Below, piece by piece: positions 1-11,754 of a stretch of 64,000 nt of DNA. This DNA comes from Panorpa germanica (lineage: Eukaryota > Arthropoda > Insecta > Mecoptera > Panorpidae). Below the pieces are notes generated by a model. That model was given only the letters and a program-made list of their open reading frames with translations, did no database searches and was not told where the DNA came from. Both the position numbers and the translations under genes were made by a program. Where the stretch lies: positions 14,450,451-14,514,450 of the forward strand of contig OY783213.1 in assembly GCA_963678705.1 (NCBI GenBank). Direction: 5' to 3'. Within the stretch, counting starts at the first letter, position 1, and each line of letters opens with the position of its first letter.

Positions 1-150
1 TTCTGGTTAGAGGCCATCCATTAAATACGTCACACGCAAATAAAGGTTCCCAATGTGTAACAAGATGTTACATGGAGTGAGGAGGAGCCCCTAGATTTTT
101 GATGTCACATCTAATTTAAAATTAGACTTAAAAAAAAAAAATATTAAGAT
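1..150 (+). repeat. Dispersed repeat, copy 1 of 3
   Basis: It carries GGCCATCCATTAAATACGTC at about 11-30 and, about 60 bases on, a segment reading TTTTGATGTCACATCTAAT followed by an A-run. The same order of motifs recurs at 39630-39740 (ATTACGTTATA, then TTTATGACGTCATATCTTAT and an A-run), and the first motif alone recurs at 34831-34862. The GGGCCATCCATAAAT-type start is common in insect transposable elements, but I cannot assign it to a family from sequence alone. No coding frame is visible. Confidence 0.55.
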
Positions 151-496
151 CAAAAAGCAAAGTACCTCAAGACCTGTTAACCAACTCAACAGAATCTAGA
201 ATCCATTAAAATTGAGGGATGAGTCGATGGACACAATATAGGTTTCTTGTTTTCACAAAACGAAGCATATAAAAAGGTCCTGCGCGAAAATAACATAGGG
301 ACTCGTTGTTCCTGTATGCAATGCACAACGCGGAGGAGGTTTCTGTGTCCATCAAAGATAATAGAGATATACTGTGTGTAGCATTGTGCTAGCCATGTCG
401 GGCGCTGCGAATTGGGGGGCGCAGACTGTCATTGAGAAAACCCTTTCATTTTACCAGAATTTTTATAAAAATATTTAATTTTTTATTTTATAAATA

Positions 497-560
497 AACT
501 AGCTGACCCGGCGAACTTCGTACCGCCTAACAGGCAATGAATGTCGTGTTACCTTTTAGC
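497..560 (+). repeat. Insect TE-terminal motif (AGCTGACCCGGC)
   Basis: AAACTAGCTGACCCGGCGAA followed by CTTCGTACCGCC is a motif met at the edge of many insect interspersed repeats. It lies about 160 bases beyond the C-terminal end of the Helitron homology, so it may belong to that element's tail or to a separate insertion. Family not assignable by eye. Confidence 0.35.
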
Positions 561-689
561 TGAACTAATTTAGGCTTTGATGAACGTAATACAATGATAC
601 AAAATAATATTTATTAATACAGATAGAAACATAAAAGTATTTTATTATGATGAATGATGATGAAAACATACAGAATGAGAATAGTAGAA

Positions 690-1843
690 CGCATATCTAG
701 ATAACCAGGAACTGCATCGCCTTGCTTCCGACGTTGAAATTTCTTCGATGTAGCGTTCCAAGTGTAATAACGTGGAATTTCTGAGTAAAGCAAAGTTCGT
801 GTGAACGGATCGCTTTGACAAATCGCAAAGAAACTGGTCAGTGTTGTCGCTGGAGGTGTTTCGGCACGTTGAGCAGCATTCGACGCTGTGAAATATACTC
901 TCTGACCGTTCTCTAGATGCACCCCCAAATGTACAACAGTGGGATGACGTTCGTGAATAGGCAATGAAAATATACGCCAAATTGCTTCAATGCAGTTCAC
1001 ATATCTACCGACTTAATAGCGCGTGATTTCATCGTTGATATTGGATGTTTGGATACCAAAAACCGCCATGTCGCTCCCTTTCGTGACATATTTGCAAATG
1101 TATTTAATTGACTTGACCGAATTGCAATACTCAACATTACAATGTGCCTTGAATGTTTTGGAAAGAAGTGGCGAATATGGAACAATCCAACTGTTGTCAA
1201 CTACGAAGTAGTTTCCTTTCACTTTAGTTGTGATAGTTCTACCATTATCATCGGGCGATCGACGCCGATACAATGGATAACCATCGTTGCCTGTAATGGT
1301 GTCTGCCGTCAATTTTCGTGGATACCGTTTGGAACACTTGCCGTCGACCATGCACGGTGATTGGCGGTTGATAGTGCCACACGGTCCATGAATCATATTC
1401 GTTATTACAACATCATGTAGGTCTAGATCGGTTTCAGGAGCAGGAATCTTTGCACAAATGATGTCATCTATTTGATCTGGCCGAATTCTTTCGACTAACC
1501 AAATTAGAATGTGAGCATGCGGTAGGCCTCGTTTTTGCCATTCGATTGAATACATCCAGCATCGAGTATTCCCAAAGACGTGTTGCTTAACAATGTAATT
1601 CATTAGTGACCGAATTTTTTGCCTGAAAACACGTGCGGTGATGTCGTGTCGATCACTTGATGTTTGTCCGGGAAGCAGCAATTGAATAACTTCTATCCAT
1701 TTCGGTTTACATGTAAATGTAATGAATAGATCTGGCCGACCATAATGACGAACATATGTCATTGCATCTTGCGCATATTCATGCAAATGACGCGGGCTAC
1801 CTGTGTATGTCGCCGGTAAAATAGTCAATCGACCAACATTCAA
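690..1843 (-). mobile_element. Helitron Rep/helicase fragment
   Basis: This is a rolling-circle transposon (Helitron) protein fragment reading on the minus strand from 1843 to about 690. In order it shows the Helitron_like_N block (VGRLTILPATYTGSPRHLHE then GRPDLFITFTCKPKW), the HUH metal-binding motif GLPHAHILIW, the cysteine/proline linker HGPCGTINRQSPCM, and the catalytic tyrosine region SIKYICKYVTKGSD. It continues into the start of the helicase part (WRIFSLPIHERHPTVVHLGV). The frame is continuous through both pieces, but the usual Gln after ITRY is a TAA near 1013-1015. The N-terminal zinc-finger part, most of the Pif1 helicase and both ends are missing, so the piece is dead. Homology starts abruptly at 1843, exactly at a direct repeat. 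High protein similarity with one visible stop suggests a moderate age. Confidence 0.92.
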
Positions 1844-1913
1844 TAACCATGACTATTGGTTCAGCAGATCTCGAGTTATAAGTGTTGTAACAAACCTGTC
1901 CTTGTTTTATATA
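1841..1913. repeat. Direct repeat, left copy
   Basis: CAATAACCATGACTATTGGT followed by TCAGCAGATCTCGAGTTATA is repeated 130 bases downstream at 1971-2045 with only a few differences over about 75 bases. The left copy abuts the truncated end of the Helitron frame. In the minus direction the motif (cgagatctgctgaaccaata) resembles tail sequence seen in many insect elements. Either a tandem duplication or two independent ends of one repeat family would explain it. Confidence 0.75.
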
Positions 1914-1970
1914 TTTTCATTGTTTTTAAGATGTATTATGCTATTCGGGGCGGAGACAAATCCAACGAAT

Positions 1971-2045
1971 CAATAACCATGAATATTGGTTCAGCAGATC
2001 TCGAGTTATAAGTGTTGTAACAAACCCGTCTTTCTTTTATATATT
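1971..2045. repeat. Direct repeat, right copy
   Basis: This is the second copy of the 75-base unit that starts at 1841. The 57 bases between the copies include CTATTCGGGGCGGAG and share nothing with the repeat. Downstream comes A+T-rich DNA without a recognisable feature up to about 2280, then a G+C-richer unassigned patch at 2290-2410. Confidence 0.75.
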
Positions 2046-2876
2046 AGGATATATATATTTAAAGTAAAAGTTTATATCTCTTATCAAATAATATTTATTT
2101 AAAATGGCGGCACATTAATCGCCTAGGTTTACATTAAATTCATTTTGTTATTTTTCAATCATCAAGTCAAAAAATAGTTAAAATATTTTTAATGCTATAG
2201 AACAAAATAATCATTTAATTATCAAAAACACTTTAAATTACTTAATATACATTAAACAATTTACGAAAGAAAAAAACATTCAAACAGAGACGAAGAAGTT
2301 TATGATTTCCGCGTCGGGATGCTTTGTGGGCGGGGGCAGCGGGTGCGAGCCTGCTATCCTTCATGCGGGAGTCGGGAAGGCATGTCTGGATGTCTGGAAA
2401 TGGAAATAGGAACTAGAACCTGGATGAACTGGAAGAACTGATGATGACAAGTTCTAGTGATCACATAATTCTTTAACAATATTGTGTAATAGTATACAAA
2501 TAAATTGAATGTTTAAAACAGGGTCGAATTTAGAATTATGGCACAAGTTATATAATGTTATAAGCTGACGATTCACCATTTAACATTTATAACTACGTCA
2601 AGGTAGTCCATTCTAACTAGCATAACTCCTCATGCGAACATCTTCCTCTTTACCCTCTTCACATTTTTTTCATTTCTTACTTTAAGATAGAACCTACTTC
2701 GGTAGCAGAATTAGCTCATGCTATGTATTTTTTATTTTATAACTTAAGCTTTATGAAAATAGATTTTTTCATAAATCTATAGAATTAATATTTTTTTTTA
2801 TTTGATTACTAAAGATTATTACAATCTCTCCTGCTTAGAGGACATTCAGTGATAGGTATGTCAAATCTATTCTACT

Positions 2877-3127
2877 GACGCACTATTTTTGAATAGTCAG
2901 TTAAACTACAGTTATGACCTTAACCTAAACAATGGAATTTTCAATTCAAGTATTCTCAAAGACCGACTGTAGTTTATCTAACGAGAAATATAACCTAGAT
3001 AAAATACCTGCGCTTAGTTAAACTACAGTTATATTCTCGAATTCTCACGAAATCAAAGTTGATAAATAAAAATATCAAACAAGATTTATAATAAACCACA
3101 GTTAACTGACTATTGAAAAATCGGCCC
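2877..3127. mobile_element. MITE with 'aatagtcagttaa' inverted ends
   Basis: This is a non-coding element of about 250 bases. The left end reads TTTTTGAATAGTCAGTTAAA and the right end reads TTAACTGACTATTGAAAAAT, giving an inverted terminal repeat of about 25-30 bases with few mismatches. Internally the motif AGTTAAACTACAGTTAT and its complement recur, so the whole unit can fold back on itself. The right end runs on to CGGCCC. No clear target duplication is visible. It is a DNA-transposon derivative of unassigned superfamily. Confidence 0.7.
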
Positions 3128-3438
3128 TGAGTTTACTGTAGTTAAACTTCCTGCCGTTTTGCTTTGGTTGGTAGTACCCGCACCTCCAAATTCAAAACAC
3201 ATAAACACAGCGCTGTGCTCTGATTGAATTATTATAATCAATTCTTAAATCAAAGCCACCACACATTAAACATCACACAGCACTTGTCGACGGTAACATA
3301 CGCAAACCGACGCACTACCACAGGCCGTCGCGACGCTCGGGAAACACCGGATGGACAGATGAACAGATGGACGTATGGATAGCCAAACCTCATCCCAATA
3401 CTGATTCATATATTATCTATAGTGTACAAATAATATCA
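3128..3438. other. No gene seen
   Basis: This is unassigned DNA with a locally G+C-richer section (about 3290-3365, with several CG dinucleotides) and short GATGGACAGATGAACAGATG-like imperfect repeats near 3350. I see no open frame or RNA gene. Confidence 0.5.
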
Positions 3439-3576
3439 AACCTTAAGTCCCTATCACTACCTAGATTTTTTAGGGGGCATAGGTGAAGCGCGATCTGTAC
3501 TCATGAGAGAGAATTAGGAGTTTCAATAGGAGAAATTTCAACTGTTCCTTAAAAGACCCAGTGTACACACGCAGGG
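3439..3576 (+). mobile_element. piggyBac-style MITE, 5'-truncated copy
   Basis: This copy shares AACCTTAAGTCCCTATCACT, TTTTTTAGGGGGCATAGGTG and the right end with the copy at 22710-22884. The right terminus reads ...CACACGCAGGG followed by TTAA (3577-3580). In the outward direction it is TTAA-CCCTGCGTGTGTACACTG, the TTAA plus CCC pattern of piggyBac-type ends. The left inverted repeat seen in the other copy is absent, so this copy is truncated. The following ORF (3561-3746) starts inside the MITE end and is not a gene. Confidence 0.6.
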
Positions 3577-3580
3577 TTAA

Positions 3581-5029
3581 ATTTTACAGTATGTACAATA
3601 AACAAAATTCAACGCTTTATATATCTAACAACATGTACAAGCCTTTACATACTAGTGCAAGGGAATGTATTATACACCACCATAAAAGATCAATTTCCTT
3701 AAAAGCCGACATAACACTCAGAATCGTAAAAACGGTGATTAGTTGAACAGTAAATCCCATAAACAGCCAGGAACATTCACATTTCATTGACTGTAATTGT
3801 TTTGGAATGGTACTATATGTGTTAACAAGATTTAAATCAAAGGAGTGGGGCGGGCGGAGCGTTGACTGACTAATGACATAATAACAATATTTACATCACG
3901 GTTTCGGGATCGGGACCGGGATAAATTCATGGAGTAAGTTACAAGGAATAGGGATTTAGGGGAGGGTGAAGAATTGGGGAATTAAGTGACATACCTTACA
4001 CTTCAGTAAATGGTTATTTTATTATATGTAAATTATATATTAATACTTTTATTAGCAATATATCGCAAGAGCAACTTATAACACAAAAACAATATCTGTC
4101 GTATACAGATTTTAAATTTCGAATAAATGAAAAATTAAAACAAAACTTATTAAATTTATTTTCAAAGAGGCTTTACCATAGTCGAGAAACAAACCACTGT
4201 TTATATTTTTTGCATTCTAACGCTGGGTATTGGTTTAGAAATTAACTAAACTAAAAACTAGGAGATTAAATGCAATGAAGAATAATAAGCCATATAAAAA
4301 CCAATGCGCTGACACTACTGAAAATTGTTCGATTTGAAACCTATTATCTCTTTAACTGAAATTGTATTCAAAGAAATAGTCAGTTTAAAAGTTTTTTATT
4401 TTTCAGCGTTTTTTGGTATCATAGTGACGTACGAAGGTTATTTGATAAATCGATGATTTGAAAAACATTTTTTTTAAATTTAATTTAGTTTTCAATGTGA
4501 GAGTACTTTTATTTTAGTTCAATACACTCAAAATTGTTTTACGTTTGAAACAATAATAGTCACATGGAGGTCAATCTGGAGAATTGGGTGGATGAAGTTA
4601 TAATTCTTAACGTAATTTTGTAGTTGTAATTACATATATATACCTTTAGAACTTAAATTATAATTTGGGTCAATTCGGCACTTGTATGGCACTTTCAATA
4701 CCTCAATGTATCCAGCATATTCTAAAAGTTTGGGGATTCTTAGTTAGACTATTTAAAAGATGCAAAATAAGGTGCTTAAAGTTAGTTAGGTAAAGAGAAA
4801 TAACAATAGTTCGTTCGGCGAATCGAGCACCTGTTACATTTTAACTGTTTTCTTTAACTGGCTACGTTAAATAACCTTTGCAATAAGTATGAGTTCAGCA
4901 ACCGGCTCTTAGTCTGATATTATTATAATATTATTTCAAATTTTATATAGCCATATTAAGTCCAAATTACGAAAGTTGTGAGGTAGAAACAGCCGATATA
5001 ACTAAAAAGCACTGACTTATTTATTTTTC
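3581..5029. other. No gene seen
   Basis: A+T-rich non-coding DNA. A short G+C-richer run lies at 3840-3950. I found no long frame, RNA gene or repeat family member. Confidence 0.5.
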
Positions 5030-5143
5030 TATAATGTATATAGAAACTAATAAGATGAAATTCATTATCGTATTATAGATTTATACCGCTCTTTTAACCT
5101 CTTTTAAATATAAGTCGCCGCCGAACTATCGTGATTTGAACTA
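5030..5143. mobile_element. Tc1/mariner-type foldback MITE, right half
   Basis: The stretch from TTTCTATAATGTATATAGAA to CGTGATTTGAACTA matches the right half of the complete copy at 28032-28265, including the terminal repeat read outward as TAGTTCAAATCACGATAGTT. It is followed by TA (5144-5145), the expected target dinucleotide. The left half is missing. Confidence 0.7.
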
Positions 5144-5257
5144 TAGTATTAATATTTTTATATTTAATGTAAACCTCACTTTCTACGAACTATGTCTTTA
5201 CTTTTCATTTTACCTATATACATTATATACTAATTTATGTTTTTCTATTTGTTTCAG

Positions 5258-5323
5258 GTGAGTTTATTTTTCAATATGTTATTTACCGTCTCAACAAGTA
5301 AATTTAATTACCGATCAATCTTG
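5258..5323 (+). other. Exon-like island with a recursive-splice-like start
   Basis: TTTTTCTATTTGTTTCAG is immediately followed by GTGAGT, so the acceptor is joined directly to a donor, the arrangement of a recursive splice (ratchet) site. Sixty-six bases later CAATCTTG|GTAAGT offers a second strong donor. The 66 bases between are open in phase 0 (22 codons) and symmetric. That matches either a recursive-splice exon or an ordinary cassette exon of a plus-strand gene. The protein it would encode (VSLFFNMLFTVSTS...) is not recognisable, and A+T richness makes chance matches possible. Confidence 0.3.
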
Positions 5324-5329
5324 GTAAGT

Positions 5330-8311
5330 TTGTTATTTTATTCGTATAAGACATACTCCTAAGGTAATTGACTAAGTTTTGTTAGCGAGACTCTGCTATG
5401 GTCTGATGGACCCCTGCCTAAGTGTCTGACATATGTGCAATCAAACGTCGCCCCACATGCTGACCAATTTTTCAAAATATAATGTACTTACCTTTTTAAT
5501 AGTATTTTAAAATATCAAAAAACAAAAATTGCATACGTCAGAATATAAGAAGAATTGAAATTTACGAATCCGTTTAGTTTTTTCATTGTGTTGTCGTCTT
5601 GTATTTTTCTAGTATACTAAAACACGTAAGCAAGTGTAATTTCTTTTTAAATTTATTACAGCACGCCTTCTTAAATGTTTCCTGTTGTAGTAAATGTCGT
5701 TACGTTACAACAACAATATAAACAAAACAATAGCAAGATTGAACGCTAACGTTCCGATGATAAGAAGGATAGAAAAATCAGCGTCGACTTCTCATTGAAA
5801 TAAATAAATTCCATACTAAATGCTGTTTTCTGAATATCGAAATGGTATAACTAGATCATAAATTGAAAATAAATGTTTAAAATTCTCATTTATTTGCTTA
5901 TCTTTCTGAATTATAAATTATAACAAATGTATTCAAGTAAATTGTAAATTGTTGTGCTAAGTGCAAATGTCTGTCGATCCGTCGATCCGTCGATCGTACA
6001 ACGAAAGGCTCAAACAAAACGAGAACACAAAATGACAATACGTAATCAAAAGCTATATATTGGATGGTAATAAAAATGTCAAGGAGCTGATTACTTAAGT
6101 GGTTGTGAAATAATTAGTAATGTTTGCTAAATGGGAAACGGCATTTCATTGCCTAATTTAGTTAAAACTGTCTTTCAGAGGGTAATAAGGCATTCGTTAT
6201 TTTGTTAATGATATCGTTATCAATTTCGATGAACATGCTACCCAATTTTGAGATTTTATGACGTAATATATTCAAACTATTACTGATAATATATTTTTAT
6301 CAGTAGTTTATTAATATTGTGTTTATCAATGAATACATTCAAGTTAGTTAGCTATTTGCGCCATCTAACTCTCAGTGGACTAAGTTCTAAGGCTTATAGA
6401 AACTAGCTACTGTCATTGGTAATGACACCTACCTGTTAATTGACTTGTGGCATTAGAAATTTTTCCTTAAACAGTATTATCGCTTTATAGACACTCTCTC
6501 AGAATAAGCCACCGTTTGATTTTGATTTTCATTTACAGAAAATGTAATTTTCGATTTTTTAATTTTATTAAGGAAATTATAACGTGGAAACTTTCCATGT
6601 TGTTTCACTGATTTTACTATAATATATATAGAACCGAAAATATGTAATGATATATCGTATTGTAGAGATATATGATTCAAATTTTTGTAAGGATTTTGTA
6701 CTTTGTTTTTGCACATAAATGCAGTCTTGGATTATCCATTAGACTGATTAAACAGAAGCCATGCGTCTGAGTAAATTGTGATTCATAAGGTAGTCGTGCT
6801 ATAAATCTCATCAGTAGAATATTGTAAATTTTTGTATAATTATAAAGTATATTATTACTGATTATCTTCAAAATTTTAAGATTATTGATCGTTTCGGTTC
6901 GAGGTAAATTTAATTAAAGTTTGATTCATTTGCATGAGGAGCAATGACAGTGAAGAAGAAGCAAATATATTTGACGTGTAGTTGATAAAACCAAGTGGGT
7001 ATATATCCTAATAAAAATAACTGAGAATAAAGGAATTCTCTAGATTCTAAAATGTGGAATTAGGCATTAGATTATGAAAAAAAAAAAATATTATTTTTTA
7101 CTGGCAAAACAAATGAAAGGACTCTATTTCTTTTCTGTATTGGACCCCTAAAAAACGGGTTTTGACTCTATTTCATCGTAAAAAGCTTTGCAATATTCAT
7201 TTACTATTCATAAAAGCGAAAGGAAGAAGTCAGCTGTGAGAGAATTAGTGAGAAAAATATTTTGTTAATAAGTTGTCATAATTTGTCAAGTGTTGTTCGC
7301 AAACCTGTAAAACAGACAATTATTATCATGTAAATATTTAAACACATAAGATGCCACACATTTCTTAATACTCTTTAAACAATAATTTGTTTATAAATGG
7401 AAATTATTGAAACATATACTTTCCTATTTTTTGAGTCCTGCTAATACAGCTGACTGTGTCAAAGCTTTGTGTATGTACTTCTCCTAAAACTAAATTTCAT
7501 TATATACTTTTCAATATTATTTCTATATCAATTGAGCTATGCACTTAATATAGTATATTAAGTATTACTAATTGTAGCCAACTGATATCGTTATTTCGAA
7601 AACGACTTCAATTAAATAAATAACATAACATTTAACTTGTATATACTTATAATAAAAAACAGACATAAGTGTACAATATTTATGTGATTGTTTTGATTTT
7701 GATCCGTGGGACGCCATTTTGTGAATGTTTTGTGTCGTAGCTGTTACTGTTACTGTTACTGTTACTGATGCTATGGCTATGGCTATGGTCCTGGCCGTGT
7801 GGGATGTTTTTTTCTGTCGACAAATTGATACTCTGTTTACTGCTTCATAGTGCTAATTGATTTATGATGGATATTTTTAAAAATTAACGTTTGCCTTGAT
7901 GAACTCATATTTTATTTTTATAACATTTATTATTTTTACAGAGAGAGTGATGGCAGTTAAGTTATGTTGCAGCCTTGATTTGAGTGACCGCTTCTGTTCA
8001 GTCTGAAGTTTAGTCACACTCTTGAGAATAGTCTATCAAATGTTTTACAAACAATTTTATAATGTGAGCAGGAACGCATAGAATATTGCTTTGTAATCAG
8101 CCGAGTTGTAACTGGGACACAGTCGTATTAGTGTTTATATGGAAAATCACTATACTAGTCCTACGGTTAACTTAAAATATCTTGTTAACTTCACTTCCTT
8201 TGTCTTACTGTCCAATATTACACTCGTATTTTAGTTACTGTATGCTGAACTACTTTTTTACTTAACGTTTTGAATGTGTTTGCCGTTATGTTTTAGATGT
8301 ATAGGGTACTA
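5330..8311. other. No gene seen; two small tandem repeats
   Basis: Long A+T-rich stretch without a convincing frame. It holds GTCGATCC x3 at 5973-5996 and a CTGTTA hexamer array at 7741-7768 that runs into (CTATGG)n at about 7771-7788. The two ORFs on the minus strand at 6477-6871 look like random composition. Confidence 0.5.
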
Positions 8312-8520
8312 CAGCGTCTTTCAACAAGAACGATCATTTTATGGATGTTTCAATAAGAGGTGTCAATTTAAATCACTAGAAAACGCAATATTTTTCCGTA
8401 AAACTGATAATATTTTTATTTTAATCTAAAGTACAACTCTGAGGTTAGCAATGAAACACAATATCTGCCAAATGTCACTGAAATTATCATTTATTTAAAA
8501 AGGGAGAGTGTCAAAATTTT
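8312..8520 (+). repeat. Unclassified dispersed repeat, copy 1 of 3
   Basis: The segment TCTTTCAACAAGAACGATCA ... GTTTCAATAAGAGGTGTCAA ... CTCTGAGGTTAGCAATGAAA ... ends near AGTGTCAAAATTTT. Copies lie at 46291-46501 (same strand) and 13671-13800 (opposite strand). It is about 210 bases long, non-coding, and I could not see terminal inverted repeats or a poly(A) end. The conserved blocks are spread over the whole unit, so it is a real repeat family and not a shared short motif. Confidence 0.7.
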
Positions 8521-8760
8521 GCACTAAGAGCTCCTATTACCTAAATTTTCTTACAAACTATTTGGATCCGAAGATATTCTAGAACTCGACCTAGTGTAGG
8601 AATCAATATAGGGTTACTTATGGACAACAACAAAAAGAAGTACCCGTTTTGAAAGCATTTTTAATCAAAATCGAAGGCGAAAGTTTCAGAAGTAAAATGC
8701 ATTGCAATGCATGCAATGCTGTGGCTTGGAACGTGCTTCGAAAAATCTTACTGAAATTGT

Positions 8761-9037
8761 AATCAGGCTATTCGATGCCAATGTGGCAAATTTGGAACTT
8801 TAGATCATATTATATTTGAATGTATAAATTATAGTCTACAAAGATCAAAATTTAACAGTGAAATATTAGATGTGATTAAAACTTTCCATGTCAATACTAA
8901 ATTTTTGTTAAGTGATTCTAAATTCTAGTGAAATATTTAAATATTTAGGCAATAAAATTATAAATTTCATCTTAAAATTTATGTTAAAAATGTTTGATAG
9001 AATAAATGTCAAGTTGGCTAAAAAAATAAAGTTTTAA
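8761..9037 (+). mobile_element. LINE 3' end (RNase H-side zinc knuckle)
   Basis: This frame reads AIRCQCGKFGTLDHIIFEC, the Cys-x-Cys-Gly...His...Cys knuckle found at the C-terminus of RNase H-bearing non-LTR retrotransposon ORF2 proteins. It continues SLQRSKFNSEILDVIKTF. After one frame change the reading resumes as EIFKYLGNKIINFILKFML and ends at 9037. The RT and RNase H domains are missing. The knuckle resembles that of the longer LINE at 30147-31113 (CGEEGTLDHIIL). Confidence 0.75.
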
Positions 9038-11754
9038 GATGGCAAACTTAGTAAAGCGATCGCAATAGTTGCTTGTGTTTCATTGATTATATATTTTTGT
9101 AATATGTAATTAACGAAGTTAAACAAAAAATTTAAATTTCATATTCTAGAAAATTCAGTAATACTTTCTCATTTCTTTCCGTTCCATTACACGGTCATCG
9201 ATCTCTCTCTGTCTTACACCCCAGAACATCTCAACTCAACTCAACTTCCCAAAGTACAAGGACATGTCGGATTTATATTTTTAATAAATACATTTCAGGA
9301 TAAATGAATGAAATATTTTACAAAAAAAAAATAAAAAATGTGTTTAGTCAAAATAAGTGAATATATTTAAATGAGATATAGTAAGATCGTGCCAGTAACT
9401 AAGTTTACGCGGATTTTCTAAAAACGATTGCATTTTGATGCAATAACTTTAGAGATTTTCCCGTCTTACTTAGCCCTGGAGTCGAAGGACTTTATTACAT
9501 GGATAAACTTTATTTCGTTTGATGCTGTGCACAGAGATCTTAGACGTTGCCCAACGCAGTCGTGATCGCGGTTGCTGTGTTCAGCTACTTGTTGTTTATG
9601 ACGATGTTTTGTTGCTTTTTTCGCGGCAATTTTATATACTTTTGTAAGGCTGTTTTCAGAAAAAATATTTTAAATTTCAGCGAAGCAATTGTAATGTTGT
9701 TGCAGTGCGCCTAGTCTACAAAAACGTACAAATCCAGTACAGTCTTGAATAATACTAATAGTTTTCAAACTGATTTGGTTTTCTGTGTTACGTTTTCTTT
9801 TTTACAACACTTAGGATGAAATCTTGTTGAATTCTCGTATAATGTTATCTTCACTTCCTTGCAAAATTATAGCTGCTTATAACATTGAGAACTGACAAAC
9901 TCTCAGACATTTATTAGCTTATTTTTATCGTACAAATGATAGATGGAAACAAATTTTATCATAAAATAAACATTTTATAAGCAAAGCAGAACTTTAGTAA
10001 TAAATTCTTGGTGTGATGTATTTCTAAAAGCGCGTTGCGGCGTGGCACGGCGCACTGTTTCTGAGAATATGTTTTGTATGGAAATATGTGAATTAGATTT
10101 ATGTTTTGACGCGTTGTAGAAGCGGCAGGGTGCAGTGGACCTGGAGGGAAGGGGTAGTCTATTTGAAAACCTCCCTTACGACAATTTCTAAAGTGGTTTC
10201 AAATTAATTTGTATAACGCGGATACATAACGCCGAGTTTTAAGAAAAACAGATATACGAGTGAATCTGAATATGTGATATTTCATTATTGCTTGTATGAT
10301 TTTTTGTGCACGTCTCGTAGAAAAACGTAGTGCTGAATAACAGTCACAAATTTATGAGTTTCATTTTGTTATTGAAATCCTGAAATGGTAACAAAACACT
10401 GGAGATGTTAATCTCAGTAGCGAACTCTGGCTTATTGAACGCAAATCAAACTTAACTAAACCTAAATTTTCAGTGGCGGCGGGAATTGAGACGGTAAAAG
10501 CCAGGAATATAAAATAAAGAAAATTAAAACTTGGGGTATGTATTGATATAGTAATTGTGCATATTGGTCAATAATAAGAACAAACAAAATTAATTGCAAT
10601 CAATTTTTTTCAACTTCTCTTTTTTGCTTTCACGCTAAACTAAATAGTAGATAGTCACAATTATCTAAATTAGGGCCACACTTCGAGACAGTAGCTACTT
10701 TTGTTTTCATGATAAAGTCGTGGGACCACCATTCAAAACCCCGGTACACCTTTTGACTAACCCTGAAGCCGACCCTGACTTTCTGCAATACTTCATACAA
10801 ATATTAACCCGACGTTACGTTATTTCCATTCATATTTCAACTTTTAAAGAATTAATAAATATATATGACAACAGTAATAGATTGTAAAGAAGAGTTCGCT
10901 CTAAAATCAATACTGTCATTAAAGTAACTTAATTAAATTTCTCAGCACGTTGAGATTGTCTCAAATGTAATTTAAAATCAATGATACAGACAAAAATAAT
11001 AAATAAAAAGTGCTTTATTCGCAAATGATATATATCTTAAAAAAGTTACTTAATATATTTCGCGTACTTGTACAGGGTGATACACAAATACTGTTATATT
11101 CGTGTTGCTTGTAAAATGATATAGAAGTCTTACACTTTTGAGGGGAACGAGGTTAATCTAGTTCTAACACCACATCTCACGCGAAGTTGGAACTACGCTC
11201 CTGAGATAACGAGCAGTAATACCGACTAAGAGTAGTATTAGATTGATTAGTTAAGTTTTTTCGGATTGTCTTATGCGTCTGCTTAAAACATCGTTTCAAA
11301 TTTGATCTGAAGAAAATCTTTGAGAAAATCTGTAAACGGTTGAAAAGATATAAATTTTTATTTAAAAAATACGTTTTTTCGTTTTACGTTTGGCTCTTTG
11401 CTCAAAAATTTGGGAACTCCCGTAATACATAGATTTAAACACTCTTTAAATTATTTGGATCACTTTTATAGCAAGAATAATCTCTTCTAGTACTAAACAT
11501 ATAAAACCCAAACAAATAGATCTTGTGAAAAAAGTGCAGAATTTAGTCGGTTACAGTGTTAAACACAAATGAAAAATTCAGTCTTCTCTCAGCACAAAGC
11601 GCTACGAGTTAAGAATATCAGCGACATGGATGAATATTAAATGATAGACAGCAGCCGTGCTACAACTACCCTTTCGTCTCACCCCTCGTAGCAGTTGTAT
11701 TCCTGCACAGGAGAGGGTTGAATTTAAATAAGCTTGTGAACTCATTTTTTAGGG
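9038..11754. other. No gene seen
   Basis: A+T-rich non-coding DNA. (CTCAA)n-like sequence sits at about 9226-9246. A segment at 11070-11420 contains ACAGGGTGATAC, reminiscent of insect transposon termini, but no partner end was found. No supportable frame. Confidence 0.45.

Noticed and set aside
645-1360. ORFs on the other frames and strand over the Helitron (645-980, 997-1200, 1023-1211, 1142-1360)
   Set aside because: Shadows of the Helitron reading frame; no domain of their own.
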